Part shown: piece by piece, positions 49,319 to 61,715 of the stretch
Position numbering within the stretch: the stretch's first letter is position 1
How the letters are laid out: each line of letters opens with the position of its first letter
Assembly: GCF_019703515.2 (NCBI RefSeq)
Contig: NC_059347.1
Span: forward strand, 25,622,501-25,686,500
Reading direction: 5' to 3'
Length of the DNA stretch: 64,000 nt
Source of the DNA: Myxocyprinus asiaticus
Lineage: Eukaryota > Chordata > Actinopteri > Cypriniformes > Catostomidae
Translations under genes and position numbers: made by a program
The notes under the pieces: generated by a model
The model's input: the letters and a program-made list of their open reading frames with translations, nothing else
Databases searched by the model: none
What the model was told of the DNA's origin: nothing

Positions 49319-50784
49319 TTTGTAAAAGTGTATGAGTGCAAAAAAGTGCATACTTTAACAAATTATCTGTGACTGCCATCCAGTACAGCTTCAATAAATG
49401 TGCTCATTCAATGTGTTAATATATGTTAACAACCTTCTTTCCTCAAAGACATGAAGAGAAAAACCTGTTAAAGCTGTTGAAAGGCACACATTGCACTTTT
49501 ATTACAAAACCCCAGCAACAGAATGTTCAAGATGTTCAATATTCAAGTGCCCATGCAAGATATACAGTAGGTTACACTGCCACACTCTATTGAACAATGT
49601 GTCATCCTTTAAATTACTGCTAACCCACATGTTTCCACTTAAACTCTATATGATTTATGGGCTGTGCATAGTAGGATCTGAGCTGTGAATCTGTGAAAGA
49701 AGGATGTCTTCCACAAACCACTGCCCATAATATGCATCTGAATGAATGTTTTCGATAGGTTAGTTTTTTAAACATCCCGCTTTAGTGTCCTGTTTAACTG
49801 GAAATTTTAGTTTTACACCATCTAAAACTCTCTGGAATGACAGCTGAGCAAATAGGTTATATTCAGCACATGTGAATTTAATAGCTTTATACAGGGTTTT
49901 CTTAGTGCTGAGACGAGATGCATGGGTGTTTGCAATTTGCATGTCATTTAAATTAATGCCTCCACCGAGTAATGAAGTGTGCATCATCTGTGGCAGGTGA
50001 TTCTGCTCTGGGTTTGAGTCACTGATAAGTCATCAGACTGCACTCCCAACTGATTCCTAGCATCCAAATAAGCTACTTTTAGGTGCTGAATGTTTTGTAA
50101 GCCTCTTTTCCACTCTAAGCCTCTTTTCAAACGCAACCCTTATGAGAATGGAGGCGCTAGGCTTAACATTTTTGTGTCTCATCTAAGTTTCATGTGCAGG
50201 TTATGTGGAGGTTGCTAAATGACCTGAGACACCACAACCAAGGCCATTTTGGTGTGCTTACCTGCAATGTAGCTCTGATCTTATTATTATTATTATTATT
50301 ATTATTATTCTTTCTGCTATTCTTTTAATAGTGTAATTAAATATTTTGCATGAATGTGTTGTCATGTTTTTCAGATTAACAGCATAGTTTGAGAAAAGCT
50401 GAGAAAGTCTCTATGAGAAATTCTGAAATAGTCCTCCTCTCTTTAAAATCTCAATAACCAGGCTTGAAAAGTTGACTTGCATATTATTTGTAACATAAGC
50501 ATTTTAGTTATGCACACATATGAATTGAACTGTGGTTACACATTACTTAGGTGTGACCCTTTGGCCTTGAAATGGTTAATTTCCTTCCTGTGGGAAACTA
50601 AAAAAGCTTTATTTACAGCATCTTTTGGATGCAAGTGAAATACAACTTCAGCTGAGCTCCTATCCGCCTGAATAGAAAAAGACCAACATCTCCAAAACAG
50701 TTGGTCAAGATTATAATCAAATAGCATCAGCAGTAAAATATGACAAAAATGGTTTCATAAATTGTGATTCGTTTGCTTAATCAC

Positions 50785-50825
<41 letters not shown>

Positions 50826-52088
50826 TACATTTTCTTAAATAAACTGACAGACTGTCTCTTTCAAAAAGGTGATTGGCTCTTTTAACTGTAAGGCAGGACT
50901 TCCATTGTTTCATTATATTCCATATTCAGCATTACAATTTCTACCATTCATAAATATTGCAGTGATTCGTCTTTTGATTGCAATAAATAGACACAATTTG
51001 AAAAATCAATAATATATACACAGAAGTATATTTTGACCAATTTTACAGGTTTTACACAACATGCACAGTTAAGCATTCATTGGACACATGGTCTATTATG
51101 GTCTACATTGTATATTCACATCTGTTTACTCTTCTCAACGTACCAGCCCATTTTTTTTTTTTTTTTTTATATTATGTGATTTATTCTAGATTTAAGCCCT
51201 TAAACATCTCCAGATGTTTATGATCAAACCTTTCCATTCTTTACCTATGTTGACTCACTCTCTACCTTTACATATCCACAAACATGCCTCCTCTTTCTTA
51301 GCCATTCCTCTGTAATGGTCCTTTCCATTCATTGGTCCATGTTTTATTTACACACACCTACACAAGCACATGCACATTACACATTCAGCTCAGTCAGCTA
51401 GGTATGAAAAAGGCTACTGTGTGTAGCCTCTCCTCTTGCTGGCCCATATGTTCACAATATGCAGCTACTGTGATGGCCAAACACAACTGGTGAAACTGAA
51501 AATGTTATGTTAGTGTCATGTTAAAGACACTTTTTTCCATGTGTAATCAAATACATAACATGGACTGAACCTTGTTGGCATGTGCCACGCAATTTGATGT
51601 AGTCAGGATTGCTGCAGATGTTGGACAGAGAGATAAGTTGGACGTTGCAGATCATTATCATTCATTAGCTGCTGCCAAGTTGCCTCCTTTTTAAAATTGT
51701 TGAATGTTTAGGTTGCTTAAAATAAGAGTTGAGTAAGAATGAATTGTCCCTTCTAATTTGTTTATATGCATGCACTACATGCATTGTTTTAGTGCTGAAC
51801 ACAATTTGCATGGCACAATTCTTGATCTTGCAGAAGTTTTGTGAATTAGGTGCAATACTGTATAAAAACAGCCTAATTTGTTGGTTTCTTATTTGCTTCA
51901 AACATAGACAATAGGCGTGTTTGCGCTGAAAAAAGAGCTTACTTTAAACGCTCATGGCACAGCACTATTTCAGTGCATTTATCGTAGGTTTTTGAAGATG
52001 GTTTGTGAATATGACACTGGTTTTTGTGCTGGAATTCTACTTGCAAAAATGCTGTGACAACGTAGTGAATTCACTATATAATGATCAG
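49319..52088. other. Non-coding DNA with simple repeats
   Basis: An ATT microsatellite lies at 50281-50310, a CACATA/CA repeat at 50785-50825, and a T run at 51151-51168. No gene or mobile element recognised. Confidence 0.45.
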
Positions 52089-52219
52089 AAAATCACTAGT
52101 GATGCACCGAAATGAAAATTCTGGGCCGAAACCAAAACCGAAAATTCAGGATGCACTTGGCTGAAAAACGAAACCGAAAATGATTTTTTTTTTACCTATT
52201 TAAAAAAAAAAAAAAAAAA

Positions 52220-52297
<78 letters not shown>
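52220..52297. repeat. TA microsatellite
   Basis: About 38 TA units inside the non-coding part of the hAT element. Confidence 0.95.
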
Positions 52298-52301
<4 letters not shown>

Positions 52302-52860
52302 ATTAATATTATACTTTTTAATTAATTTCATGAATTTAATGAATCTGAATTGAAAAACTACAAACCAATAAAATGATCACACTTTTATTGAAGGTAACAC
52401 CAAAATCGTACAGAAAATATATTAAAACAATATGAAATATATTATTCTTCATTCAGTTCCATAACAATCATATTTAACAGATTTTCTTTACCAATTATCC
52501 AAATAATGTAAAGTTCTAGAAAACTATTATGATATGCAAAACAGCAGTCAAGTAATGAACTTAGCAGCTCTAGGCTAGCATCTTGCAAATACAAAAAGTT
52601 TAAATATGCTACACAATCATTTTAATGAAAACAACAGGCAAAACACAGAATGGCAGAGGGCCTCTATTCTGTTTATGTAAACGTATTTCCACTTTAAGTG
52701 AAAATTATTGTGCAAAACAACAGTGCAAAACAGCAGTAATAGAACTAAAAACAACCTCAAACTGTAAACAACAGATGTAGCCTCAAGTGAAGAACAAAGT
52801 TTTGCAGGGCTACACAAATTTTAATGCAATTGCTATACACATAGCACTTTGGACTGCTTT

Positions 52861-54677
52861 CTATTTAAGTAAAAGTGGCAGGTTTCTCTTCAAGAACAAA
52901 AGTTGCTCAGCTTTCTGGCAGGAGAGATGGTTCCTCTTCTCATCAAGAACATGAGATGCTGCACTGAATAGTCTCTCACTCTCTGTGCTTGGGGCAGATA
53001 AATACCTGCGTGCAATCCATGCATGCAGTGGAAAGCGATCTTTGTTCATGCGCCAGTAGTCAAGGGGATTGTCACTTCTGGCAATGGGTAGTTCAGCTAT
53101 ATAAATCTCCAGTTGTGGTGTAGCTGCACTAGTTGTGGCACTGCTGTGGATCAGGGCGCTATCCTGTAGAATCTCGTCAAACATGTCAGAAAGTGAGGGA
53201 GTGTGCACCTCATCACTTGTACGTGACCGTTTCTCTGGCACACTTTGTTCTGTGCTGCGCGTCGAGTATCCTTCACCAGATGCTTCCATCACCTCCAGCA
53301 CTGCCTGTATCATTTCTAATGCATGCTGCTTTTTCTCCGCGTCAAAGTAATGTTCTTTAAATCGCGGATCTAGTACTGTTGCAATACAGTACAGAGGGTT
53401 GGACTCAGTGTCTAGAAAGTGAGTGTTAACAGCCTCCAGTAGAGTTTTTTTTAGTTGTTTTTACGCCATAATCTGTTTCTGCCTCTTTTCCGAGCAGACA
53501 CTTTAGTGCTGCGATCAAGGGAATAACTTCAGCAACAGACGCATTAGCTGAGCTTATTTCCTTGGTTAACTGTTCGAATGGAGCAAGAAGAGCCAGAATA
53601 TTTTCCATTAACATCCACTGATGTGCATTCAAAGTTGCCGGCAGATCGTAATCTGTCATGTGCACAGCTAAGACCCACTTTTGTTCAAGTAGACTTTGCA
53701 ACATATAGTACGTACTGTTCCAGCAAGTGGCTACATTTTGCTGCAGTCATTTGGGTGGCATTCCAAACTGTATTTGCAAAGCTTTTAATCGGGAATAAGC
53801 AAGTGGAGAATGCTTAAAGTGACCCACAATTTTTCTCCCTGATGCTATTATTTCTGATATGCTGCGCTGACTCAGCACTCCCTCATTCACAGCCAACTGC
53901 AGCGTGTGTGCCATGCACGGTATGCTATTGAATCCACTGTCCTCCATAGCCTTTGCCATGTTCCGTGCATTATCTCTGACAATCAGATGCACTTTAGATT
54001 TGTCGATGTGCCAAGGGTCAAGCATGGTAGCTTAAGCATCAGATATCGCGGCTGCAGTGTGTGACCCCACAAACTCGTGTGCGTGAAGCAAAATTTAATA
54101 TAAAATCAGCGTCTGTCCACTGTGCTGTTAAGCTAAGCATGCTAGTTGGACTTACGTCTGAGCTCCAAATGTCTGTGGTAAAACTTAGAGCTGGGATGTC
54201 TGTGGTCATGAGCTCATGAATGTGTTTTGCAACACGGTCAAACATTTCAGGTAGACAGGTTTCTGCAAAATAGCATCTGCTTGGCAGTATGTAATGCGGC
54301 TCAATATGTTGTATGAGCCTATGAAATCCAGTGTCCTCCACAACAGAGAATGGCCGGTCATCTAAGGCAATGAATTCCATTATTTTCTCTGTAATGCCAC
54401 GTGCTTTGGCACTATCATTTGCAAATTTCTTAACCTTTTCAAAGACTGTGGTGACCGATGGTGTTGGTGTGCTAGTTGGAGTACTTTTAAGCGTGGTTGT
54501 ATTGATGTACTCTGCATATTGAATTGGATGTCGTGTTTTCAGGTGGTGTATCAAACCTGTCGTGGAAAAGTGCTTCGGCACCTTACCCCCTCTTGAACTT
54601 TCTGCTGAACAAACACTGCAGATCGCAAATTTGATGTCCTTATCAGAAATTTTTAAGTATTTCCACACTGCTGACAT
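52861..54677 (-). pseudogene. hAT transposase with BED zinc finger (frameshifted)
   Basis: It would encode about 600 residues on the minus strand. The likely start is MSAVWKYLKI at 54677; the longer frame to 54824 runs into subterminal repeat. Domains in order: a BED zinc finger with a CSVC pair and H-x4-H (about 54620-54525); the first catalytic Asp in TTDIWSSD (about 54170); RDNARNM with the second Asp (about 53965); CMAHTLQLAVNEG; WNSTYYML (about 53705); and the C-terminal dimerisation part at 52861-53313, with LDYWRMN, the third acidic residue in ESERLFSAA, and DEKRNHLS. Breaks seen: a frameshift near 54090, an in-frame TAA near 54033, TGA at 53744-53746, and a frameshift at an 8-base T run (53445-53452). 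Few lesions, so the insertion is fairly recent, but it is inactive. Confidence 0.9.
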
Positions 54678-54877
54678 GATCGGCCTTTTCTGTGTAGTGC
54701 CATGATAATGGCTAGATCGATCGAGAGTGAAATCTGAGCACTGAGGGGCGGGGCGGGGAGGCATATATTTTCGGCTCATATTTTCGGCCTTTTTTCTCTT
54801 TCGGCCAAAAACCGAAAAGGCCATTTACGGCCGAAAATTTTCGGTGGCCGAAATTTCGGTGCATCCCTAAAAATCAC

Positions 54878-55428
54878 ACAACCTCCACCAAGGTCAGAAC
54901 TCAATGTCAAGTATAAGCTTGATCAATGCACAACACACATCATCTTGATAACAGCAAATGGACAAAAAGTATTACATTGGAAAGGATTGTGTGAGCTGAA
55001 CCTTCTCTCTAGAGTGGTGGATAAAGGACCTATTTCATCGACTAACATGGACACCAGCCAGTTATTGATTCCGGGAAATGGCTTAACTTTCCTGAAGATG
55101 AAACAACTTTAAAGCATACACAAGCTTACAATGGTGCGATGCTACACGTCAGATGCATAGTTGTTAGAGAGGGTGCTTATAATCTGATTAGCCAGGGGTT
55201 GCTTTGTTGAGGTCGATCACACAAAACGTTTTATAAATTTGCATTAGCATTTGAAATCCATTTAACCCTACCCATGTTGTTAGTTGGGTCATTCTATAAT
55301 TGCGGGACATTTGACATTTGTCAGTGAGAAGAAAAAAGTTTTAAGTTTTCCTCAAAACACAAATATGATCTTACATAGCACCCTTAAAATTCTAAATGTT
55401 TGGTATTAGCCAAACTCAGGATAACCAG

Positions 55429-55433
<5 letters not shown>
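54878..55433. other. Non-coding DNA
   Basis: No feature recognised. Confidence 0.4.

Positions 55434-55497
<64 letters not shown>
55434..55497. repeat. TA microsatellite
   Basis: About 32 TA units. Confidence 0.95.
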
Positions 55498-55500
<3 letters not shown>

Positions 55501-55851
55501 GAGCTGTTAATTGCTTAATTGGTCAACTATGTTACAGACAAATAAAGTTATTTTTCAGACTTTGGAAAACATACCAATAATTTACAAAGTAAGCTGGTTG
55601 GATAGATTATATGACCACTTTCCAAAATCAATAATTACAGTCATTACTACTAAGGAAAAAAATTGTTACCTATTGTCCACTGTTACCTTTACTGGGTAAC
55701 ATAATTGACTGGTAACTTTATTGACATTTTGTATATTTTGGGCCTATACTCAACATTGAGGCCTACTACACGGGCAGAGACGGGGAATCCTCCATTGAAG
55801 ATTCGTGAGCACAGGGATCAGGTGTACAGCAAACTGGAAGGTAACCACACC

Positions 55852-56304
55852 CACAGCAGGGCCGGATCAAACACCCGGCAGAGCTCTGTTGCAAATGCTG
55901 TGAACGAAGCGCAACAAGGACATCCATTGTTCCTCATGGAGGTTCCCCAATCAGCGGCCCTTCCGGTGAGGAGCATGATGACATATGCCACCTTCATTGT
56001 CTCTGACTGGAAAGCAGAGGGCTGTGACATGAAGAATAAGGAACATTGTGAGAGGAATGTGCTATAGGATCCCTCCTCACCTGAAAACGGGTTGGAGGAG
56101 GGAAACGAGCCTCTGAGCGCACAGAAATGTGGGGAACCGCTGGAGCCGGTGAGGGTGTTGTTGAGCGACAGAGGTGAGCTCAGCGAGCTGTGACACCATC
56201 ATCTCCAGAGCCCGGTTAGATGCAGAGATTTGATCCTGCTGACGTCCCAGAAAAGCTCCCTGCTGAGAGAGGGTGGAGCAAAGAGTAGACCCTGCTGGGT
56301 CCAT
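55852..56304 (-). pseudogene. Truncated Gypsy gag relic
   Basis: It starts MDPAGSTLCSTLSQQGAF at 56304 after the LTR and is open for about 75 codons (to 56077). A frameshift follows. The next frame (from about 56060) has FMSQPSAFQSETMKVAYVIM, then LLTGRAADWG, a gag capsid segment like that of fish Ty3/Gypsy (sushi-type) elements. It is then cut off at an LTR fragment near 55852. The zinc-knuckle part and all enzymes are absent. In a whole element the product would assemble the particle that packages element RNA. Confidence 0.75.
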
Positions 56305-57061
56305 ACTTGACTGGATTGTTCAGTCACAGAGCAAGACAAAGAGACGTAAGAGCAGAGGAACAGTTCAAAGGATTTATTAACAGTAAATAATAAACTTCGG
56401 CAGAGGCGTGAGGAATCCTCCATGAAGAGCGCAAGCCGTGAAGGCGAGGAGCGGAATCACAAGGAATCCTCCGCTGAAGAGCCTTTTGCGCGGAGAACTA
56501 ACACACAGCAGACTGGAAGGTAACCACTCTCCTGACACGTGGGAAGAGACGAGGAATCCTCTGTTGAGGATTTGTAAGCGCAGGGAACAAGCGTACAGCA
56601 AACTGGAAGGTAACCACACTCCTGACACACTGGCAGAGAAGGGCAACCAAACAAATACATGAGACAGGACCAACTAGGCAGAGAGAGTGAGGTAAGTTAC
56701 TTAACATCAAACAGCTTTCTATAATGATAACACATCATACTACAGACTATATTAAACTACATTCAACAATCCAGCAAAGGACACGAGAGGATTAAAATAG
56801 GCAGGAACAAACAAGGGACAGGTGCCGCTCGCCAGCTGAAAGTTGGCATGATCAGCGTTCCCATGGAAGCAATCAGGGTTCCCATGGAAACGCTGATTCC
56901 GCATGCCAACGGCACCTGAAACACATGAGGGAGAAAACGTCAACACACTTGGAACAAAACAAACAGAACATGGAGCATGATTGTCCGGATCCCGACACAG
57001 ACCAAAACCGAACCAGACAGGAAATCAGGATCCAGACACCATGCCCCGGACACAAACAAGA

Positions 57062-57345
57062 CTGACCGAAGAGCACATGGCAGTAACTCACAACCGGACT
57101 CGTGCGCTCACACAAAGAATGTACACGAAACACAAGACAGACAGGGAACGATGATGTCCCAGTCCCATCAGACAAAAACCCAACCTGATAAAGTGACAGG
57201 ACCAAGACATTACCGGAGAGCGCATGGCAGTATCTCACAGCCGGACCCATGTGCTCATCTCAAAGGCAGGACAAGAAACACAACACAGATCATGGGGCGT
57301 TGATGTCATGGTCCCGTCAGACAAAAACCTAACCTGACAAGGTGA
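57062..57345 (-). repeat. Tandem units of about 165 bp inside the LTR
   Basis: Two similar units, each with a block like ggttgggtttttgtctgat, then 'tgggacatcat', then 'gagcac...agtccgg...tgagttactgccatg'. A third, partial unit seems to begin near 57000. Such duplications commonly lengthen LTR U3 regions. Confidence 0.7.
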
Positions 57346-57358
57346 CAGGATCGTGACA

Positions 57359-58654
57359 GAATATTAAATAAGTATAAAAAAAAATTTTTTTATACAATAT
57401 TGAACATATAATACTTGAGCAACAGTGTTGAAAATCAGTTAATCCACTCTTGACACAGGCTTGGATTTTTAACAAATATTTTGATAAAAGAGAGAGAACA
57501 TACCTTCAAGTCTTCCATCCATTTGTTTCTTGAGTAAATTAAATCATGCTGTGCAAATCATGTAATATTGGGACAAACCGTTCCTTTTTGAGGGGGGATT
57601 TTCCAATGGGTAACTTAGTTGACAACAATTTCTCGGACACAGGTTTATCTCAATAAACACTTATTATTTTTGCAGTATATGCCCTTGATAAGTTTCTTGA
57701 TTATTATATCTAGCTAAATAATTTATATTTGAGGTCATTTTAATATTTATTTGCAAAGTAGAATGCGTACAGAATAAAACCATGGTCCTTTGTTATAAAC
57801 GTCTTATTTTTGAACAAAAGAGAAGCCATTCCAACATGTAATGATTAGATTTTATGAAATGTAATTATGTATGAAGAAAATAAGCATTTCTACAATATAT
57901 TGATGAAAATGTAGTAAAGATATATTCCACAGACATTTCGCAATTATAGAATGACCCAGTTATAATTCCCAAAGCCAAGTGATTTTCAGCTAAAATTTTG
58001 CTGCACTTGTATTTTGTAGTCTGATTTGCACCTCAGATACATGTCTGATTTAGCTTTTTTCCTACATTTAACTCTCACATTAGTCATTTTGCTGCACCCC
58101 ACTGTGCAATTTAGCTCCTCATCCTTATTAAGAGGCATTCAGCTAAAGTTGAAATTGAAGGAATGGATAATTGAATCAAAGTGCCAAACGGCTCCCTCAC
58201 CCTCACATTAATGACACCTTTTTGTACAGTATTTTATTTGTCAGTGTATTGATTGTTGGGCTTTTGCATGCCAGTAGCTACTTGACACTTGACTTGGGAA
58301 GTCAGTTGCTGTATGACATGTGGATTACATGTCAACATGAAATCAATGGCTGATGTCACAATTACTGCTTACTTTTTCAACTTCTTCCCTTCCAACCTAA
58401 TGGCTCCATTCTGGTATGTAACTACTTTTCATGATCGAGTCAATTCCTGATGGATAAGATCAAATCCTGCCCTACACGTTTGTCAAATTTTCTTGAATAT
58501 CCGGTTTCACTCAAACATATGTCAGATTACTGAACTGCTTTTCATGTTGACTTTAAAGATCTGGGCTGTTAATGGAAAGGTTGTATGTTCAAACCACACA
58601 AAAGGTGATCCATGAGCTGAATGTGATAGACTTAATAATAAGTTACAAGTCATG
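57359..58654. other. Non-coding DNA
   Basis: No gene or element recognised. Confidence 0.4.
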
Positions 58655-59534
58655 TTGGGATCCACCGATACAAAATTTGTGTCTGTTGATACAGATAGTT
58701 TTGTGATTCTGTTTTTTTGAAGCTACCGAGTTTCAAATAACTGATAATTAATCACACAACTTTGAAATAAATTTTAATGATATCTTAATGTGAGGGAATC
58801 ACACAGTATGAGGGAAGGAGGTCACTGGGACAGGAAGGTTCAGGTCTCAGGTGAGCTTTTTTTCACAAACTTAGGGGTAACACAGTCACAACTGGCACAG
58901 TAACTTCTTCAGCTTCACAAACTCTTTAGCGTCACAGGCTCCTAGTCACAGCCTCTTAATCATCACAAAGTCTTTATCACAACTCTTTAGCATCACAAAC
59001 TCAGTAGCTTCACCTTGAGACTCTCATGCCAGACTCTCTCTCCCTTCTGGCAGTGGCGTGGCTGTTTATATGCCGCACTCCCCAAGCTCACTGGAATTAG
59101 AGACAGGTGTTAAACATAATTTATCTCAGGTGTAAGCGCCCTTACCGCTTTCTCTCTCTCTGGACAGGCGCTCGACCACGCCCCCGCTGCCACACTTAAT
59201 TATCTGAATTAAGTAACTGAATTCCGAATAAACTAAATTCTGTTGTTTTCAAAAATGTAAAGGTCATTCCACCTTGTGAAATTCTAGCAGTGCAAAGCTT
59301 ACAAATTGCAGCTTTGCTGTTATTGTCACTCAGTTCCAAGTAATTCAAAATAAGATAAATTTTACTTCACACACAGCAAAAGCTGTAGACTAATTGTTCT
59401 TCGCAATTTAACACCCTCTTTTGACTGGAAATAATTGACCCTGATAATTGCCTGTTTCGAAACAGTCGGAAGATAACGGTTTTACTGGCGATACCTATGT
59501 TTGGCCGATGTACTGTAGAAGTGCATCTCTAGTT
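58655..59534. mobile_element. Decayed hAT-like element interrupted by a solo LTR
   Basis: The left part has gggatccaccgatac near 58660. The right part has gatgtactgtagaagtgcatctcta ending near 59533, whose inverse (tagagatgcact) resembles the same family's terminus. No clear 8-bp duplication. The solo LTR at 58789-59194 lies within it. Confidence 0.4.
58789..59194 (-). mobile_element. Solo LTR of a Gypsy-type element, 406 bp
   Basis: On the minus strand it begins TGTGGCAGCGGGGGCGTGG and ends ccctcaca. It is flanked by an exact 5-bp duplication, CTTAA, at 58784-58788 and 59195-59199. A TATA-like catataaacag lies near 59065-59075. The beginning resembles the LTR next to the pol relic at 11612, so the two probably belong to related families. 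The 'tttgtgaagc/ttgtgatg' units within are short direct repeats. Confidence 0.85.
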
Positions 59535-60693
59535 AAAAGCCATGGTCTTATTTATTTAAAGTGTTGAAATCAGAACTCAGCAACACAGCAAATGCTACAG
59601 CTATGAAAACCTTAAACAGCTTCTAAATCTGGCTTAAAATTTAAACCATACTGACAAAAGAAGGCCAAAGCCTGTTAAGTGTTGACTGTGATGTTCTCAG
59701 TGCTCTTTTAAATGCTTAGGTAGTGTAATTTGGATCTCAGAGTGCTCGCAAAGCTGTGCGTGCCAAAGCACAGCACCAGTGAGTACTGTCCCACTGATAG
59801 GCAGTAGGGTTTTGGCAGGACACTCGAAAACAGATGTGGAAAACACATTGATTTGAAAGCAAAGGACACCAATAGCCTTGGATCTGTGTGGGTGATGTGT
59901 TTAAAGCACAGTATACACGATCATTTATCTGAACAAATAAGATTGTCTTTGTCATCAAGGTGGGCTGGAAGAGCCTATTAACATATGAGCTGTTGCCTTT
60001 TATTTAGAACACAGATCCCAGCCAGATTTTAGTTTATGATGTTTGTTTTGTATAATTAATAATAGTGCATCTAAGCACCTAAGTTTTTTTTTTTTTTTTT
60101 TTTTTTCATAAACTACTGTTTTATTAAACTGCTCTGTTTCTTTTCTTTTTCTTTTTTTTTTTTTTTTTTGTAGTATACTTAGTCGGTTGAAGAGACATAA
60201 TGTGTTCTCTAAGCTCTTAATATTGTCCAGATGAGAGATGTGGGAGGTTTTGAGAGCATGTTTTTGCAAGTACAAGAAGCCCTTTAAAGTCACATGTCCC
60301 CATAGCAAGCCACAATCCCTTTTTTTGCTGACCAGACAAGAAAATGAGAATAAACCTAAACTCAGAGGAGTATTGTCACTCTGGCCTGTATTGTCCTAGT
60401 AATAAACAAATAAATTATTCATGCTGGTATTGCATATATGCATGGGCTTAGATCCACTGTGGGTATGCTTTTGTGTATGACTATGTGTTATGTGTGTTTG
60501 AAGGAGAGAAAGATGTGAAAGTGTTTGTGTACATTGTTTGAATATTGCTGTTTGAAGAATATGCATCTTGAATAGTGAGGGGCAAGTTCAATAAATAGTT
60601 GTGCCTCTTTAGCATACATAATTTTAGCACATTTATGTTGTTTTTCACAAGTCTTATTCAGTTGGTGCTCACAATCCAGTTTAAGGAGGCTGC
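59535..60693. other. Non-coding DNA
   Basis: T runs lie at 60085-60106 and 60143-60169. The apparent lysine-rich minus frame (60000-60308) comes from these. No gene recognised. Confidence 0.5.
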
Positions 60694-60916
60694 ACCGTGA
60701 ACAGAGCATGTAAGAAGAGCGGAGCGAGCGCGGAGCATTGAGCGGAGCGGTGATAATTCCACCTGAGCGGAGAGCGCCTTTTTGAATATTTCGCTCCGCT
60801 CTCTCAGACTGCTCAGTGCCGCTCGCTCAACCCAGAATGCGCTTCATGATATGCTAGTTTGGGAATCTGCTAAATAAACAATAGGCCCGAGGTTATGGAG
60901 CTCTAACATTGTATTA

Positions 60917-61101
60917 GCGAAGTTGCAAACCTTATAATCTCAATAAATGCAAAGTATTAATCAAAGCTAAGAATGAGGAAATCGAAAGGGAGTGTGGAGA
61001 GACCATGAGAATTAGCAAATATTCCTTTTGGAATCGTATGCGTCACATTGCCAGAGAGCACAAGGATGTGCTACGCAATGTAGTGCAGCAAAAGGTGAGC
61101 T
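60917..61101 (+). other. Unidentified open stretch in the hAT-like element
   Basis: About 60 codons without a stop, ending at a TAG just after ...QQKVS. Composition is charged and plausible for protein: it includes RECGETMRISKYSFWNRM and REHKDVLRNVV. The junction aaaG|GTGAGC could be a splice donor (61094). The nearest in-frame upstream codon beyond the stretch is a stop (TAG near 60914), and no Met is near the start. It could be an internal exon of the element's own transposase or a captured exon. I do not recognise the family. Confidence 0.3.
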
Positions 61102-61664
61102 AGTAGGCTACACTACTATTCGATAATAAATTAATAGATAAGTAATGTATCTTGTTGTTTTGCCATCATGTTAGTGCAAGCCTGGTTCTGCGGGGTTGCG
61201 AATGTTAGAGAACCCTCAATTGAATATGTAAGTTAATAATACTATATATTGGCAAAGCATTTTGCCTTGAATCCCAGCTTAAACACACACAAAACCAATA
61301 AACATGTATGATCTTGCAGATCAGTTTGTCCTAATTTGCAGGGGAGCATTCTGCTTTCATGCCTCTATTGTACAATTGTTCATTTGATTAGTGAAGGTCT
61401 GCTCTCGCATAGAGAATTTCATTGCGGAATTATCTCACTTAATCGATCAGCTTTCAATTTCTGCTTCGGGATAAAGTGGTGCATAACTGCTGGACAATTT
61501 CCCAAAGCCAAATCCACACCTTAACGAGAAGTGAAATGTAAAAATATTATTCTAGATTAGTGGTTGCAGATAACATATTCTGCCATCGCTTGCTGCTTTC
61601 ATGCGCAAAAAAAAAAAAAAAAAAACTAAAATTAAATCAAATCAATTAAATCATTAAATCATTA

Positions 61665-61665
<1 letters not shown>

Positions 61666-61715
<50 letters not shown>
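61666..61715. repeat. AAT microsatellite
   Basis: About 16 AAT units. The long leucine run in the minus frame at 61646-61981 results from this tract. Confidence 0.95.

Larger units (their letters stand above)
52097..54869 (-). mobile_element. hAT transposon with a near-complete broken transposase
   Basis: The ends are TAGTGATGCACCGAAAT and the inverse of TAGGGATGCACCGAAAT, one mismatch in 17. They are flanked by an exact 8-bp duplication, AAAATCAC, at 52089-52096 and 54870-54877. Subterminal sequence repeats 'ccgaaa/tttcgg' motifs on both sides. Total 2773 bp, normal for an autonomous hAT element; about 75 bp of that is a TA microsatellite (52220-52297). The transposase lies on the minus strand. 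Confidence 0.95.
55735..57358 (-). mobile_element. Ty3/Gypsy retrotransposon remnant: 5' LTR, gag start, LTR fragment
   Basis: On the minus strand an LTR begins TGTCACGATCC at 57358 and runs about 1 kb. An aataaatcc polyadenylation-like signal lies near 56380. A gag start follows at 56304. The gag relic ends near 55855 and is joined directly to about 100 bp that repeats part of the LTR (compare 55755-55850 with 56545-56640). All of pol is missing. The LTR is built partly of tandem units. I found no outer target duplication, as the distal end is lost. Confidence 0.75.

Noticed and set aside
55705..56067. 120-codon plus-strand frame
   Set aside because: Antisense of the Gypsy gag relic and LTR fragment.
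60000..60308. Lysine-rich 102-codon minus frame
   Set aside because: Caused by two T runs; no other coding feature.
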